From the NCBI GenBank assembly GCA_031180725.1, contig JAPSLO010000010.1, positions 62,001 through 126,000 of the forward strand: 64,000 nt of DNA, written 5' to 3'. This document shows positions 51,718 through 61,300 of the stretch, piece after piece. This DNA comes from Roseomonas sp. (GTDB lineage: Bacteria; Pseudomonadota; Alphaproteobacteria; Acetobacterales; Acetobacteraceae). Position numbers and translations under genes: made by a program. Each line of letters starts with the position of its first letter. The stretch's first letter is position 1. The notes below the pieces were generated by a model. The model saw only the letters and a list, made by a program, of their open reading frames with translations. It was not told the DNA's origin and ran no database searches.

Positions 51718-53966
51718 TGGGGCAGGCATTGCCTTCCGCCCAGCCGGCGGGCCGGGGTGAGGCGCGCGCGCGGCGGCGCCCGGCGGTCTGGGCCGCTTTC
51801 CTGCTGCTGGCCGCCGGCTTACCGCAGGGTCCCAGCCTCGCGCAGACCAATCTGCTGAACCCGAGCGGCCCCGCCACCTCCAACGAGCCGGTGACCTTCA
51901 CCGCGGAGGAGGTGGAGTTCGATCAGAACGCCGATACGGTCACCGCCCGTGGCCGGGTGGAGGCCTGGCAGGGGCTGCGCGTGCTGCGCACCGATGTCTT
52001 CACCTACAACCGCACCACCGGCGTCGCGACAGCCATCGGCAACGTCGTGCTGATCGAGCCCGACGGGCAGGTGCTGTTCGCCGACCGGGCGGAGCTGACC
52101 GGCGGCATGCGCGACGCTGCGCTGGAAGGGCTGCGCGGCCTGCTGGCGGAAAATGCCCGGGTGGCCGCCAATGGCGGGCGCCGCACCGATGGCCGCATCA
52201 CCGACCTGGCGCGCGTTGTCTATTCGCCCTGCAATCTCTGCCCGACCAATCCGGACGCCCCGCCGCTGTGGCAGCTGCGCGCCCGCATCGCCAGCCTGCA
52301 CTCCGACGAGCAGCGCGTGCGCTACCGTGACGCGGCGCTGGAACTGGCGGGCGTGCCGGTGCTCTACACGCCCTATCTCAGCCATGCCGCACCCGGCGCA
52401 CCACGCGCCTCGGGCTTCCTCTCGCCCTCCTTCGGCGTCACCCGGCTGCTGGGGTTCTTCTACGAACAACCTTATTATTGGGCGATCGACGACCAATCCG
52501 ATGCGATCTTCACCGCCCAGGCCGCAGCCGAGCAGACCGGCAATCTGGGGGTCGCCTATCGCCGGCGCTTCAACAACGGCATCTTCACGCTGGATGGCTC
52601 GGTCGGCCGGCTGGGCGGCGAGGATGTGGACCAGAAGGGCGTCGGCTGGCACCTGTTCTCCCGAGGCCTCTTCACGCTGGACGAGACTTGGCGCGCCGGC
52701 TTCGACCTGAACCGCACCTCCTCCCGCGACTATCTGCGCGCCTATCGCTACGGCTCACCGCAGACCCTGACCTCCACCGCCTATGTGGAGGGCTTCTGGG
52801 GGGTGGAGGGCTATGCCCGGGCGGATACCCGCTTCTACCAGACCATCCTGCAGCGCGCGGGCAGCAGCACCGTGCCCAGGGTGCTGCCCTTCGGCTACGC
52901 CGAATGGGCCTTCGCGCCGGACAGCCTGGGCGGGCGCTTCACCCTGGATGCGCAGGCCTATGCGCTGACCCGCGACGTTGGCACCAATTCCCGCCGCGCT
53001 GCCACCCGGCTGCATTACGAGCTGCCGCTGCTCGGCCGCTTCGGCGAGGTCTGGACGCTGCGCGCCCGCACCGACCTGCTGGCTGGCTATGCGCAGGGGG
53101 TGGACCAGGCGCCCTTCTTCGGCCCCTCCGGCGAGGACGGCACCTGGACCAATGGAAATATCCGTGCGGCGGCCGATGTCCGCTGGCCGCTGCTGCGCCC
53201 AGCCGGCGCCTGGGGCGCCCAGCTGCTGGAACCGCGGATCCAGTTCGTCACCGGCCCGAATACCGGACGCCAACTGAACATCCCGGCAGAAGACAGCCTG
53301 GATTTCGAGTTCACCGACGCAAACCTGTTCGAGCTGAACCGCTTCACCGGCCGCGACCGCCAGGAAGGCGGCACAAGGGTGGACACCGCCGTGCGCGCCG
53401 CGTGGCTCTTTCCGAATGGCGGCCAGGTGGAGGGGCTGGTCGGGCGCAGCTTCCGCGCCTCCTCCGAGGCGGTGATGCCCGCGGGTTCCGGGCTGGACAA
53501 GCGCGCCTCGGATTGGGTGGCGCGCGCCCGGGTGGCCCCGGTGCCCTGGTTCGAGCTGATGGGCCGCACGCGGCTGGATGCCGACACCGCCGAGCAGCGG
53601 ACCTGGGACGTAACAGGCACGGTCTTTGCCGACCGCGGATCGCTGAGCGTCGGCTATTTCGGCGGCGACGCGCCGATCAACAACTTCTACACCCGCAAGC
53701 GCGACGAGGTGAGCGCCGGGGCGACGTTGCGACTGACGGAGAACTGGCGGCTGGGCGCCCATGGGCGCTACGACCGCGCCCTGGAACGGCCGGTCCTGGC
53801 CGGCGCTTCGCTGGTCTATGAGGATGAGTGCCTGGTCTTCGAGACGCGCTTCGCGCGGAGCTGGGCGGAGGACACCTCGACGCTGCGCGAATATGCCGGC
53901 GGCACGATGCTGCTGTTCCGCGTGACGCTGAAGACCATCGGCGACTTCGGAATCAGGGCGCTGTGA
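51717..53966 (+). CDS. lptD: LPS-assembly outer-membrane protein LptD
   Basis: A 749-residue protein with a signal peptide (VWAAFLLLAAGLPQGPSLAQ). It has a periplasmic OstA/LptA-like jellyroll (VTFTAEEVEFDQNADTVTARGRVE), a Cys pair in YSPCNLCPTNPD, and then a large beta-barrel with VLYTPYLSHAAPGAPRASGFLSP. It receives LPS from the Lpt bridge and inserts it in the outer leaflet. It follows lptG by 106 bases and precedes surA, which encodes its folding chaperone. Confidence 0.93.
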   Translation: MGQALPSAQPAGRGEARARRRPAVWAAFLLLAAGLPQGPSLAQTNLLNPSGPATSNEPVTFTAEEVEFDQNADTVTARGRVEAWQGLRVLRTDVFTYNRTTGVATAIGNVVLIEPDGQVLFADRAELTGGMRDAALEGLRGLLAENARVAANGGRRTDGRITDLARVVYSPCNLCPTNPDAPPLWQLRARIASLHSDEQRVRYRDAALELAGVPVLYTPYLSHAAPGAPRASGFLSPSFGVTRLLGFFYEQPYYWAIDDQSDAIFTAQAAAEQTGNLGVAYRRRFNNGIFTLDGSVGRLGGEDVDQKGVGWHLFSRGLFTLDETWRAGFDLNRTSSRDYLRAYRYGSPQTLTSTAYVEGFWGVEGYARADTRFYQTILQRAGSSTVPRVLPFGYAEWAFAPDSLGGRFTLDAQAYALTRDVGTNSRRAATRLHYELPLLGRFGEVWTLRARTDLLAGYAQGVDQAPFFGPSGEDGTWTNGNIRAAADVRWPLLRPAGAWGAQLLEPRIQFVTGPNTGRQLNIPAEDSLDFEFTDANLFELNRFTGRDRQEGGTRVDTAVRAAWLFPNGGQVEGLVGRSFRASSEAVMPAGSGLDKRASDWVARARVAPVPWFELMGRTRLDADTAEQRTWDVTGTVFADRGSLSVGYFGGDAPINNFYTRKRDEVSAGATLRLTENWRLGAHGRYDRALERPVLAGASLVYEDECLVFETRFARSWAEDTSTLREYAGGTMLLFRVTLKTIGDFGIRAL

Positions 53967-53973
53967 TTGGCCG

Positions 53974-54066
53974 CAGGCGCCGGCGCCGCCTCCGGCGGCT
54001 TGGCTTGCGTGCCGACGCGCTGGCGCGCGGGGCCATGCGGCTGCCCTGCGCTCGGGCGCCCTTCGG
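53974..54066. repeat. Dispersed intergenic repeat, copy 2
   Basis: Matches copy 1 at 45413-45505: 50 bases with two mismatches, a 29-base diverged spacer, then CGGGCGCCCTTCGG (54053-54066). It starts 8 bases after the lptD stop in a 299-base gap; no gene is supported in the remainder of the gap. Confidence 0.75.
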
Positions 54067-54265
54067 GCGCAAAGCAGCACCCCTGGCGCGTCGCGCTCCC
54101 CTCTTCCACGCTCGCGGGGGCGTCGATACCAAAGCCGCCGGGGGCCGAAGGCTGACCAGAATGGGTCTGCGGGGCCAGGCGATTGCCTTCAGGCGCGGCG
54201 CAAAGAACGTCCAGCGCCGGCCCCAGCCCCTTCCCTCCGCCCCCCCGCACGCCTAGGAAGTCGCC

Positions 54266-55546
54266 ATGCGCCTGACGCTCCGCGCCCTGCTGCTGGCCGC
54301 CGCCCTGACCGGACCTGCCCTCCTGCCCGCCCCCGTGGCGGCCCAGGAGACGAATCGCATCATCGCCGTGGTGAACGGCGACGTCGTGACCCGCGCCGAT
54401 ATCGAAGGGCGGCGGCGGCTCTTTGCCATCACTGCCGGCCTGCCGGTCTCCCAGCAGGTGCTGGACCGCCTTACCCCGCAGGTGACCCGCATGCTGGTGG
54501 ATGAGCGGCTGCGGATGCAGGAAGTGCAGCGCCGTCGCATCGCCGTGACGGACGAGGACATCGCCAACGCCATCCAGGAGTTGGAACGGCGCAACGGCTT
54601 GCCCTCCGGCGGGCTGGTGGCGCAGCTGCGCCGCGCCGGGGTGGAGCCGCGCGTGCTTTATGACCAGCTTCGCGGCCAGATCGGCTGGGCGCGGCTGGTG
54701 CGCCAGTTGCTGGGCGGCCAGGCGACTCCGACCGAGGCCGAGGTGAACGACTACATCGCCGCGCAGCGTGCCCGCACCGGCCAGCCGGAATTCCTGGTCT
54801 CCGAGATCTTCATCCCGGTGGATGATCCGGGCGAGGAACCGGAGGTGCGCCGCTTCGTGGAGGATGTGATCGGCCAGCTCCGTGCCGGCGCCCCCTTCCC
54901 GGTGGTGGCCACGCAGTTCAGCCAGGCTCAGACCGCCCTGCAGGGCGGCGACTTGGGCTGGGTCGGGCCAGAGGCGCTGGATCCCGAAGTGGCCCGCATC
55001 GTCACTCAGATGCCGCCGGGCGCTATCAGCAACGCGATCCGCGTGCCGGGCGGCTTCCAGATCGTGACGCTGCGCCAGCGGCGCGAGGTGGGACGCGACG
55101 AGGCCACCATCCTGTCCATGCGCCAGGTCTTCTTCCCCTTCAGCAGCCAGCTGAATCCGGAAGCGCCCACCCAGCAGCAGATCCAGCAATTGGAGCGCGC
55201 CCGTGGCCTCTCCGGCTCCGCCCGCAGCTGCGAGGCAATGGAAGCCGCCGCGCGCAACACCGGCAGCGAGCGGCCGGTGGATCCCGGCCCGGTGCGGCTG
55301 GAGAACCTGCAGCCCCCCGGCCTGCGCCAGCTGATCGCCGGCCTGCCCATCGGCCGCGCCAGCCAGCCCATCGTGGCGCCGGACGGCATCGCGGTGGTCA
55401 TGGTCTGCTCCCGAGAGCGCCGCAACGAGGCGGAGATCACGCCCGAGATCGCGCGCAGCGCCATCGTGCGCGACCGCGCGGAGCTGCTCTCGCGCCAGGT
55501 CCAGCGCGATTTGCGCCGGCGGGCGCAGATCGAGATGCGGAGCTGA
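54266..55546 (+). CDS. surA: Periplasmic chaperone / peptidyl-prolyl isomerase SurA
   Basis: A 426-residue protein with a signal peptide ending PVAAQ. The SurA N-domain has NRIIAVVNGDVVTRADIEGR, followed by parvulin-like domains, the first with FLVSEIFIPVDDPGEEPEVRRF and GGDLGWVGPEALDPEV. It delivers outer-membrane proteins, including LptD, to the BAM complex. GGAAG precedes ATG. rsmA begins 3 bases after its stop; pdxA, which usually lies between the two, is absent. Confidence 0.9.
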   Translation: MRLTLRALLLAAALTGPALLPAPVAAQETNRIIAVVNGDVVTRADIEGRRRLFAITAGLPVSQQVLDRLTPQVTRMLVDERLRMQEVQRRRIAVTDEDIANAIQELERRNGLPSGGLVAQLRRAGVEPRVLYDQLRGQIGWARLVRQLLGGQATPTEAEVNDYIAAQRARTGQPEFLVSEIFIPVDDPGEEPEVRRFVEDVIGQLRAGAPFPVVATQFSQAQTALQGGDLGWVGPEALDPEVARIVTQMPPGAISNAIRVPGGFQIVTLRQRREVGRDEATILSMRQVFFPFSSQLNPEAPTQQQIQQLERARGLSGSARSCEAMEAAARNTGSERPVDPGPVRLENLQPPGLRQLIAGLPIGRASQPIVAPDGIAVVMVCSRERRNEAEITPEIARSAIVRDRAELLSRQVQRDLRRRAQIEMRS

Positions 55547-55549
55547 CGC

Positions 55550-56377
55550 CTGTCGGCCGAACTGCCCAGCCTGCGCGAGACCATCGCGCGGCACGGGCTG
55601 GACGCACGGAAGAGCCTCGGCCAGCACTTCCTGCTTGATCCCGCGCTCTGCGCGCGCATCGCCACGGCGGCGGGGCCGATGGAGGGGCGGCATGTGCTGG
55701 AGGTCGGGCCCGGCCCCGGCGGGCTGACCCGCGCCCTGCTGGCCACCCCGGCGGCGAAGGTGCTGGCGGTGGAACTGGACCGCCGCGCGGTGGGCGCCAT
55801 CACGGAACTGGTCGCGCATCACCCGGCCCGGCTGGAGGTGATGGAGGCGGATGCGCTGGGGGTGGACCCCGCCGCCGTGCTGCCCGCGCCGCGCAAGGTC
55901 GTGGCCAACCTGCCCTACAATGTCGCCACCCCCCTGCTGGTGGGCTGGCTGCGCGGCGCCGCGGCGCTGGAATCCATGACGCTGATGTTCCAGCAGGAAG
56001 TCGCCGAGCGCATCACCGCCGCGCCGGGGACGGAGATGTATGGGCGCCTTGGCGTGCTGGCCCAGTGGCGCTGCCGCTGCACCCTGCTGCTGACCCTGCC
56101 GCCGGGCGCCTTCAGCCCGCCGCCCAAGGTCTGGTCCGCGGTGGTCGGCCTGGTGCCGCATGCCGAGGATCCCGGGCCGCTCCTGTTCTCCGCCATGGAG
56201 CGCCTGACCGCCGCCGCCTTCGGGCAGCGTCGCAAGATGCTGCGCGGCGCACTGAAATCGCTGCGCGATGCGGAGGGGCTGCTGGCAGCCGCGGGCATCG
56301 AGGGCACGCGGCGGGCGGAGACGCTGACCATCGCCGAGTTCGACCGCTTGGCGCGAGGGCTGCTGGCGCGGGGGTAG
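55550..56377 (+). CDS. rsmA: 16S rRNA dimethyladenosine transferase, apparent CTG start
   Basis: A 275-residue methyltransferase (KsgA) that dimethylates two adenosines near the 3' end of 16S rRNA. It has ARKSLGQHFLLDPALC, the SAM-binding EVGPGPGGLTRALL, NLPYNVATPLLVGWL, MFQQEVAERI and PPPKVWSAVVGL. There is no ATG, GTG or TTG between the surA stop and the first conserved motif. CTG 55550 has GGAG seven bases upstream and yields the expected terminus (x-SAELPSLRETIARHGLD). An ATG at 55679 would remove the first 43 residues, including SLGQHFL. Confidence 0.88.
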   Translation: MSAELPSLRETIARHGLDARKSLGQHFLLDPALCARIATAAGPMEGRHVLEVGPGPGGLTRALLATPAAKVLAVELDRRAVGAITELVAHHPARLEVMEADALGVDPAAVLPAPRKVVANLPYNVATPLLVGWLRGAAALESMTLMFQQEVAERITAAPGTEMYGRLGVLAQWRCRCTLLLTLPPGAFSPPPKVWSAVVGLVPHAEDPGPLLFSAMERLTAAAFGQRRKMLRGALKSLRDAEGLLAAAGIEGTRRAETLTIAEFDRLARGLLARG

Positions 56378-56626
56378 TCCGGCTGCGGGCGAGGCGGGCG
56401 CGTGGGACCGCCCCACTCCGGCTTCGCCGCCGCCACAACGCTCTCCTCCTGACGCCCAAAAGGCGCCCGCGCACGGAGCGGCCCATCGCTGCGTGCTCAG
56501 TGCGCAGGCGAGTAAGCCAGGCGGCCGGCGACCGCGCCCGGCCCTGAGGGCACAAGATGACGCCGTTTACCCCTTCTTCGCTGGCACTGGTGCATCTGTC
56601 GGCACGGACGTGCCGGCGGAGCAACC

Positions 56627-59224
56627 ATGGACGACCTGATCGCGGACTTCCTGACGGAAACCCATGAGGGGCTGGCCGCGCTCGACGTGGCGCTGGTGCG
56701 ACTGGAGAAGGCGCCGGACGACCAGCCAACGCTTTCCGAAATCTTCCGCGTCATCCACACCATCAAGGGCACCTGCGGCTTCCTGGGCCTGTCGCGGTTG
56801 GAACAGGTGGCGCATGCGGCGGAGAACGTGCTCGGCCGCTACCGCGACGGCGCGCTGAAGGTCACGCCCGATGGCATCACGCTGATCCTGCAGGCTCTGG
56901 ACTGCATCAAGGAGATCGTGGCCGGACTGGAGCAGAAAGGCGCCGAACCCGCCGGCGACGACACGCGCCTGATCGCCGCGCTGGATGCCGCGGCTGATGG
57001 CAGGCTTCCTGACATGACGGCCGCCGCCGGCTCCTCCCCTACTCCGGCCGCCAGCGCCACCCCGCCCGCCGCGGCCCCGCCGGCCGAGGCAGCACCGGAA
57101 GTTCCGCCCGTGGCCGAGCCCGTCGCCGGCCCGACCGCTTCCGAACCTCCGGCAGGCACCGAAGCCGGCGGCGGCCCGCAGCCGCCGCAGTCCATCCGCG
57201 TCAGCGTGGATGTGCTGGAGGACCTGATGATGCTGGTCAGCGAACTGGTGTTGACCCGCAACCAGCTGATGCAGCTGGCGCGCGCCCGCGGCGACCAGGC
57301 CTATTCCGTGCCACTGCAGAGGCTGTCGCACATCACCTCCGACCTGCAGGATGGGGTGATGAAGACGCGCATGCAGCCCATCGGCAATGCCTGGGCGAAG
57401 CTGCCGCGCCTGGTGCGCGACCTCGCGCGCGAGCTGGGCAAGAAGATCGAGCTCGACATGCGCGGCGCCGACACCGAGCTGGACCGGCAGGTGCTGGAGC
57501 TCATCAAGGACCCGCTGACGCACATGGTGCGCAATAGCGGCGACCACGGGTTGGAATCCACCGAGGAACGCCGCAAGGCCGGCAAGCCCGAGACCGGCCG
57601 CATCATGCTGAACGCCTATCACGAAGGCGGCCACATCATCATCGAGATCGCCGATGACGGCAAAGGGCTGAACACCGCCCGCATCCGCGAGAAGGCGGTG
57701 GCGCAGGGCCTGGCAAGCGAGGCCGAGGTGGCCGCCATGTCCGATCGCGAGATCCACCGCTTCATCTTCCGTGCCGGCTTCTCCACCGCCGCCGCCGTCA
57801 CCGCGGTGTCCGGACGCGGTGTCGGCATGGATGTGGTGAAGACCAATGTGGAGCGCATCGGCGGCACGATCGACGTGCATTCGGTGGCCGGGCGCGGCAC
57901 CACCTTCACCATCAAGATCCCGCTGACCCTGGCCATCGTCTCCGCCCTGGTGGTGGAGGTGAGCGGCGAGCGCTTCGCCATCCCGCAGATCGGCGTGCTC
58001 GAGCTGGTGCGCGTCGGCGGCACCTCCGGCGCGCAGGTGGAGCGCATCAAGGACGCGCCGGTGCTGCGCCTGCGCGACCGTCTGCTGCCGCTGGTGAGCC
58101 TGGCGCAGGTGCTGGGGCTGGAGGAGGAGGGCGCGCCGAAAGGCACCGAAGGCGAAGTGGGCTTCGTGGTGGTCACCCAGGTCGGCCCTTCGCTGTTCGG
58201 CATCATCGTCGACAAGCTGCACGACACCGAGGAGATCGTCGTGAAGCCGGTGCCGCCGATCCTGCGCCATATCGGCGTGTTCAGCGGCAACACCATCCTG
58301 GGCGATGGCAGCGTCATCATGATCCTCGACCCCAACGGGATCGCGCGCGCCACCGGCGTGACCGCCGAAGGCGCCGGCGCGCGCGGGGCGGATGTCGCGG
58401 CCGGCAACCTGCGTTCCTCGGAACGCACGGCGCTGCTGCTGTTCCGCGCCGGCGACGCGACGCCCAAGGCGGTGCCACTCGGCCTGGTGGCACGGTTGGA
58501 CGACCTGCCGGTGGAGAAGATCGAGTATTCGGGCGGTGTGCCGGTGGTGCAGTACCGCGGCCAGCTGATGCCGCTGGTGCCGATGGGTGGCAGCGGGCTG
58601 AACCCGGAGGCGGAGGAACGCGGCCGCCAGACCGTGCTGGTGTTCAGCGAGCGGGAGCGCAGCCTGGGCCTGATGGTGGACGCCATCCTGGATGTGGTGG
58701 AGGAGCGGCTGGAGGTGAAGGGCGGCAGCGACCGCCCTGGCTTCCTCGGCTCGGCGGTGGTGGCGGGCAAGGTGACCGATGTGATCGACACCGCCTGGTG
58801 GCTGCGCCAGGCCGGTGGCGACTGGTTCCAGCCGGGTGCCGTGGAACGGAAGCGCCTGCTGGTGGTGGAGGACAGCGCCTTCTTCCGGGAACTGGTGGTG
58901 CCGACCCTCTCGGCATCCGGCTACGAGGTGATGGCAGTGGGATCGCCGGCCGAGGCGCTGCGCCTGCGCGAGCAGGAGGTCGCCTTCGATGCCATCGTCT
59001 CCGACATCGAGATGCCGGGCATGGATGGCTTCGCCTTCGTGCGCACGCTGCGCGAGGGCGGGTCCTGGGCGGATCTGCCGATCATCGCGCTCTCCGGCCG
59101 TGTGGATCCGGCGGCGATGGCCGAGGCGCGCGCGGCCGGCTTCACCGATTTCGTCGGAAAATACGATCGCGACGCGCTGGCCGAATCGCTACGGGCCTGC
59201 CTTTCCGTCGCGTTGGAAGCCTGA
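56627..59224 (+). CDS. cheA: Chemotaxis histidine kinase CheA with receiver domain
   Basis: An 865-residue hybrid kinase. HPt domain 1-105 with phospho-His in HTIKGTCGFLGLSRLEQ; an Ala/Pro linker (about 128-184) without a recognisable P2 domain; dimerisation helices with SELVLTRNQLMQLARAR; a kinase domain with MVRNSGDHGLES (N-box), ADDGKGLN and SGRGVGMDVV (G-boxes); a CheW-like domain near 440-580; a second, more diverged CheW-like module near 600-735; and a C-terminal receiver with phospho-Asp in AIVSDIEMPGMDG. It heads the che operon; no methyl-accepting receptor gene is adjacent. The 249-base gap before it holds no gene. Confidence 0.92.
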   Translation: MDDLIADFLTETHEGLAALDVALVRLEKAPDDQPTLSEIFRVIHTIKGTCGFLGLSRLEQVAHAAENVLGRYRDGALKVTPDGITLILQALDCIKEIVAGLEQKGAEPAGDDTRLIAALDAAADGRLPDMTAAAGSSPTPAASATPPAAAPPAEAAPEVPPVAEPVAGPTASEPPAGTEAGGGPQPPQSIRVSVDVLEDLMMLVSELVLTRNQLMQLARARGDQAYSVPLQRLSHITSDLQDGVMKTRMQPIGNAWAKLPRLVRDLARELGKKIELDMRGADTELDRQVLELIKDPLTHMVRNSGDHGLESTEERRKAGKPETGRIMLNAYHEGGHIIIEIADDGKGLNTARIREKAVAQGLASEAEVAAMSDREIHRFIFRAGFSTAAAVTAVSGRGVGMDVVKTNVERIGGTIDVHSVAGRGTTFTIKIPLTLAIVSALVVEVSGERFAIPQIGVLELVRVGGTSGAQVERIKDAPVLRLRDRLLPLVSLAQVLGLEEEGAPKGTEGEVGFVVVTQVGPSLFGIIVDKLHDTEEIVVKPVPPILRHIGVFSGNTILGDGSVIMILDPNGIARATGVTAEGAGARGADVAAGNLRSSERTALLLFRAGDATPKAVPLGLVARLDDLPVEKIEYSGGVPVVQYRGQLMPLVPMGGSGLNPEAEERGRQTVLVFSERERSLGLMVDAILDVVEERLEVKGGSDRPGFLGSAVVAGKVTDVIDTAWWLRQAGGDWFQPGAVERKRLLVVEDSAFFRELVVPTLSASGYEVMAVGSPAEALRLREQEVAFDAIVSDIEMPGMDGFAFVRTLREGGSWADLPIIALSGRVDPAAMAEARAAGFTDFVGKYDRDALAESLRACLSVALEA

Positions 59225-59236
59225 GGAGGAAGCCCC

Positions 59237-59707
59237 TTGGCGACGCGCAGTCCGAACATGCAGCACGCGGCGACAGAAGCCGATCTGGTGCTGACCCTGA
59301 CGGTGGGCGGCCAGCCCTGTGGCGTGCCGGTGCTGGTGGTGCGGGACGTGCTGGGCCCGCAGACCATCACCCCCATCCCACTGGCCCCGGCCGAGATCGA
59401 AGGTGCAATGAACCTGCGCGGCCGCATCGTGACGGCAGTGGATCTGCGCCGGCGGCTCGGCCTGCCGTCACGGCCTGAAGGCGCCAAGCCGATGAGCATC
59501 GTCGTAGAACATGGCGGCGAGCTGTATTCGATGCTGGCCGACCAGGTGGGCGATGTGGTGCCGCTCTCCGCCGAGGACCGCGCGCCCAACCCGCCAACGC
59601 TGGACCATATCTGGCGCGAAGTCTCGCGCGGGGTGCACCGGCGGGACGGACAGTTGCTGATCCTGCTGGATGTGGACCGGCTGCTGGCTATCGGCGGGCA
59701 GCGGTAA
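59237..59707 (+). CDS. cheW: Chemotaxis coupling protein CheW
   Basis: A 156-residue scaffold that links receptors to CheA. It has LVLTLTVGGQPCGVPVLVVRDVLGPQ, the family centre GAMNLRGRIVTAVDLRRRLGL, and a late VHRRDGQLLILLDVDRLL. TTG 59237 is chosen because a GAGGAGGAA site precedes it; the next ATG (59258) lies 7 codons in. It is 12 bases after cheA. Confidence 0.92.
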   Translation: MATRSPNMQHAATEADLVLTLTVGGQPCGVPVLVVRDVLGPQTITPIPLAPAEIEGAMNLRGRIVTAVDLRRRLGLPSRPEGAKPMSIVVEHGGELYSMLADQVGDVVPLSAEDRAPNPPTLDHIWREVSRGVHRRDGQLLILLDVDRLLAIGGQR

Positions 59708-59765
59708 TGGCCCGGCAAGGCCGAATCCTGGGGGCGCGGGCGCGCAAGCGCCGGCGTGGCGATGC

Positions 59766-60170
59766 ATGAGCCTGCAAGTGGCGGAAGGCGCCGGGCGCAA
59801 CTGCCTGGTGGTGGATGACAGCCGCGTGGTTCGCAAGGCGGCACGGCGCGTGCTGGAAGGCTTCGGCTTCGAGGTTCGCGAAGCGGAGGATGGCGCCCAG
59901 GCACTGGCCGCCTGCCGCGCGGAGCTGCCGGATTTCGTGCTGCTGGACTGGAACATGCCGGTGATGGACGGCATCACCTTCCTGCGCCAGGCACGGCGCG
60001 AACATGGCGATGCGCGCCCGCTGGTGATGCTCTGCACTACCGAGAACACGCAGGATCGCATCCTGGAAGCGCTGGAAGCCGGCGCGCAGGAATATGTCAT
60101 GAAGCCCTTCGACGCCGAGATCCTGGGCGGCAAGCTGATGCAGCTCGGCCTGGTGCAGGAAGGCGCGTGA
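59766..60170 (+). CDS. cheY: Chemotaxis response regulator CheY
   Basis: A 134-residue single receiver domain. The DD pair is in CLVVDDSRVVRKAARRVL, the phospho-Asp in FVLLDWNMPVMDG, Thr in MLCTTENTQ, and Lys in YVMKPFDAEIL. Its stop overlaps the cheB start (GTGA). Confidence 0.92.
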   Translation: MSLQVAEGAGRNCLVVDDSRVVRKAARRVLEGFGFEVREAEDGAQALAACRAELPDFVLLDWNMPVMDGITFLRQARREHGDARPLVMLCTTENTQDRILEALEAGAQEYVMKPFDAEILGGKLMQLGLVQEGA

Positions 60171-61300
60171 CCCTCACCTTTCCCGCGCCCCAGGCGCAAG
60201 CCGCCGCGGGCGGCGTGCGGGTCATGCTCTGCGACGACAGCGCTGTGGCGCGCGGCGTGCTCGGCCGGCTGCTGGCGAAGGACCCCGCTATCCAGGTCAC
60301 GGCACAGGCTGGCGATGGCAAGCGCGCGGTCGAGATGCTCTCCGCCATGCCTCCGGCGGAGCGGCCGGATGTGGTGCTGCTCGACCTCGAGATGCCGGTG
60401 ATGGACGGGCTGACCGCCCTGCCGCTGATCCTGAAGGCCGCGCCCGGCACGCAGGTGATCGTGGCCAGCGCGCTGAGCCAGAAGGGCGCCGCGGCCACCA
60501 TGGCGGCGCTGCGCGCCGGCGCGGTGGACTACATTCCAAAGCCGGCGGCCGCGCAGGGCGGCATCAGCGACCCGCGCTTCGGAGAGGAGCTGCGCGCCAA
60601 GGTGGCGGGCTTCGCCAGGATGCGCCGCGCGCGGTCGCAACCTGCACCCGCCGTGGCGAAGCGGCCCGCCATGCCGGCGCCGCGGCCGCCCATGGCGCGC
60701 TCCGTGGTCGGGCCACTGCAGAAGCCCAAGGTGATCGCGATCGGCAGTTCCACCGGCGGGCCACAGGCGCTGGCCCTGCTTGTCGGCGCGCTGACACGGC
60801 CGCCGCCGGTGCCGGTGGTGGTGGTGCAGCACATGCCGGCAGGATTCACCACGCTGCTGGCCGATCATCTGAACCGGCTGGGCCGCCTGCCCTGCGCCGA
60901 AGCGAAGGATGGGGAGCCGCTGAAGCCCGGACGGCTCTACCTGGCGCCGGGCGACCGGCACCTGCTGGTGAAGGAGCACGGCGGCGCGCTGTTCGCACAG
61001 CTCAATGACGGGCCGCCGGAGAATTTCTGCCGCCCCGCGGTGGACCCGATGCTGCGCAGCCTGGTCGCCGCGGTTGGCGGCAGGGTCCTGGCGGCGATCC
61101 TGACCGGGATGGGCCATGACGGGCTGGAAGGCTGTCGGGCCCTGCTGAAAGCGGGCGGGCAGGTGATGGCGCAGGACGAGGCCTCCTCCGTGGTGTGGGG
61201 CATGCCAGGCGCGGTGGCGCGCGCCGGCCTCGCCGGCTTCCTGGCGCCGCCGGACGAGATCGCAGGGCGGCTGCTGGCCGCAGCCGAAGGAGGCGCCTAA
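60167..61300 (+). CDS. cheB: Chemotaxis protein-glutamate methylesterase CheB
   Basis: A 377-residue enzyme with an N-terminal receiver (MLCDDSAVARGVL; phospho-Asp in VVLLDLEMPVMDG), a Pro/Arg linker and a methylesterase domain with catalytic Ser in IGSSTGGPQAL, His in VVVQHMPAGFT and Asp in MGHDGLEG. It removes receptor methyl groups for adaptation. The start is GTG, overlapping the cheY stop; its TAA overlaps the cheR ATG (TAATG). Confidence 0.93.
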   Translation: MTLTFPAPQAQAAAGGVRVMLCDDSAVARGVLGRLLAKDPAIQVTAQAGDGKRAVEMLSAMPPAERPDVVLLDLEMPVMDGLTALPLILKAAPGTQVIVASALSQKGAAATMAALRAGAVDYIPKPAAAQGGISDPRFGEELRAKVAGFARMRRARSQPAPAVAKRPAMPAPRPPMARSVVGPLQKPKVIAIGSSTGGPQALALLVGALTRPPPVPVVVVQHMPAGFTTLLADHLNRLGRLPCAEAKDGEPLKPGRLYLAPGDRHLLVKEHGGALFAQLNDGPPENFCRPAVDPMLRSLVAAVGGRVLAAILTGMGHDGLEGCRALLKAGGQVMAQDEASSVVWGMPGAVARAGLAGFLAPPDEIAGRLLAAAEGGA

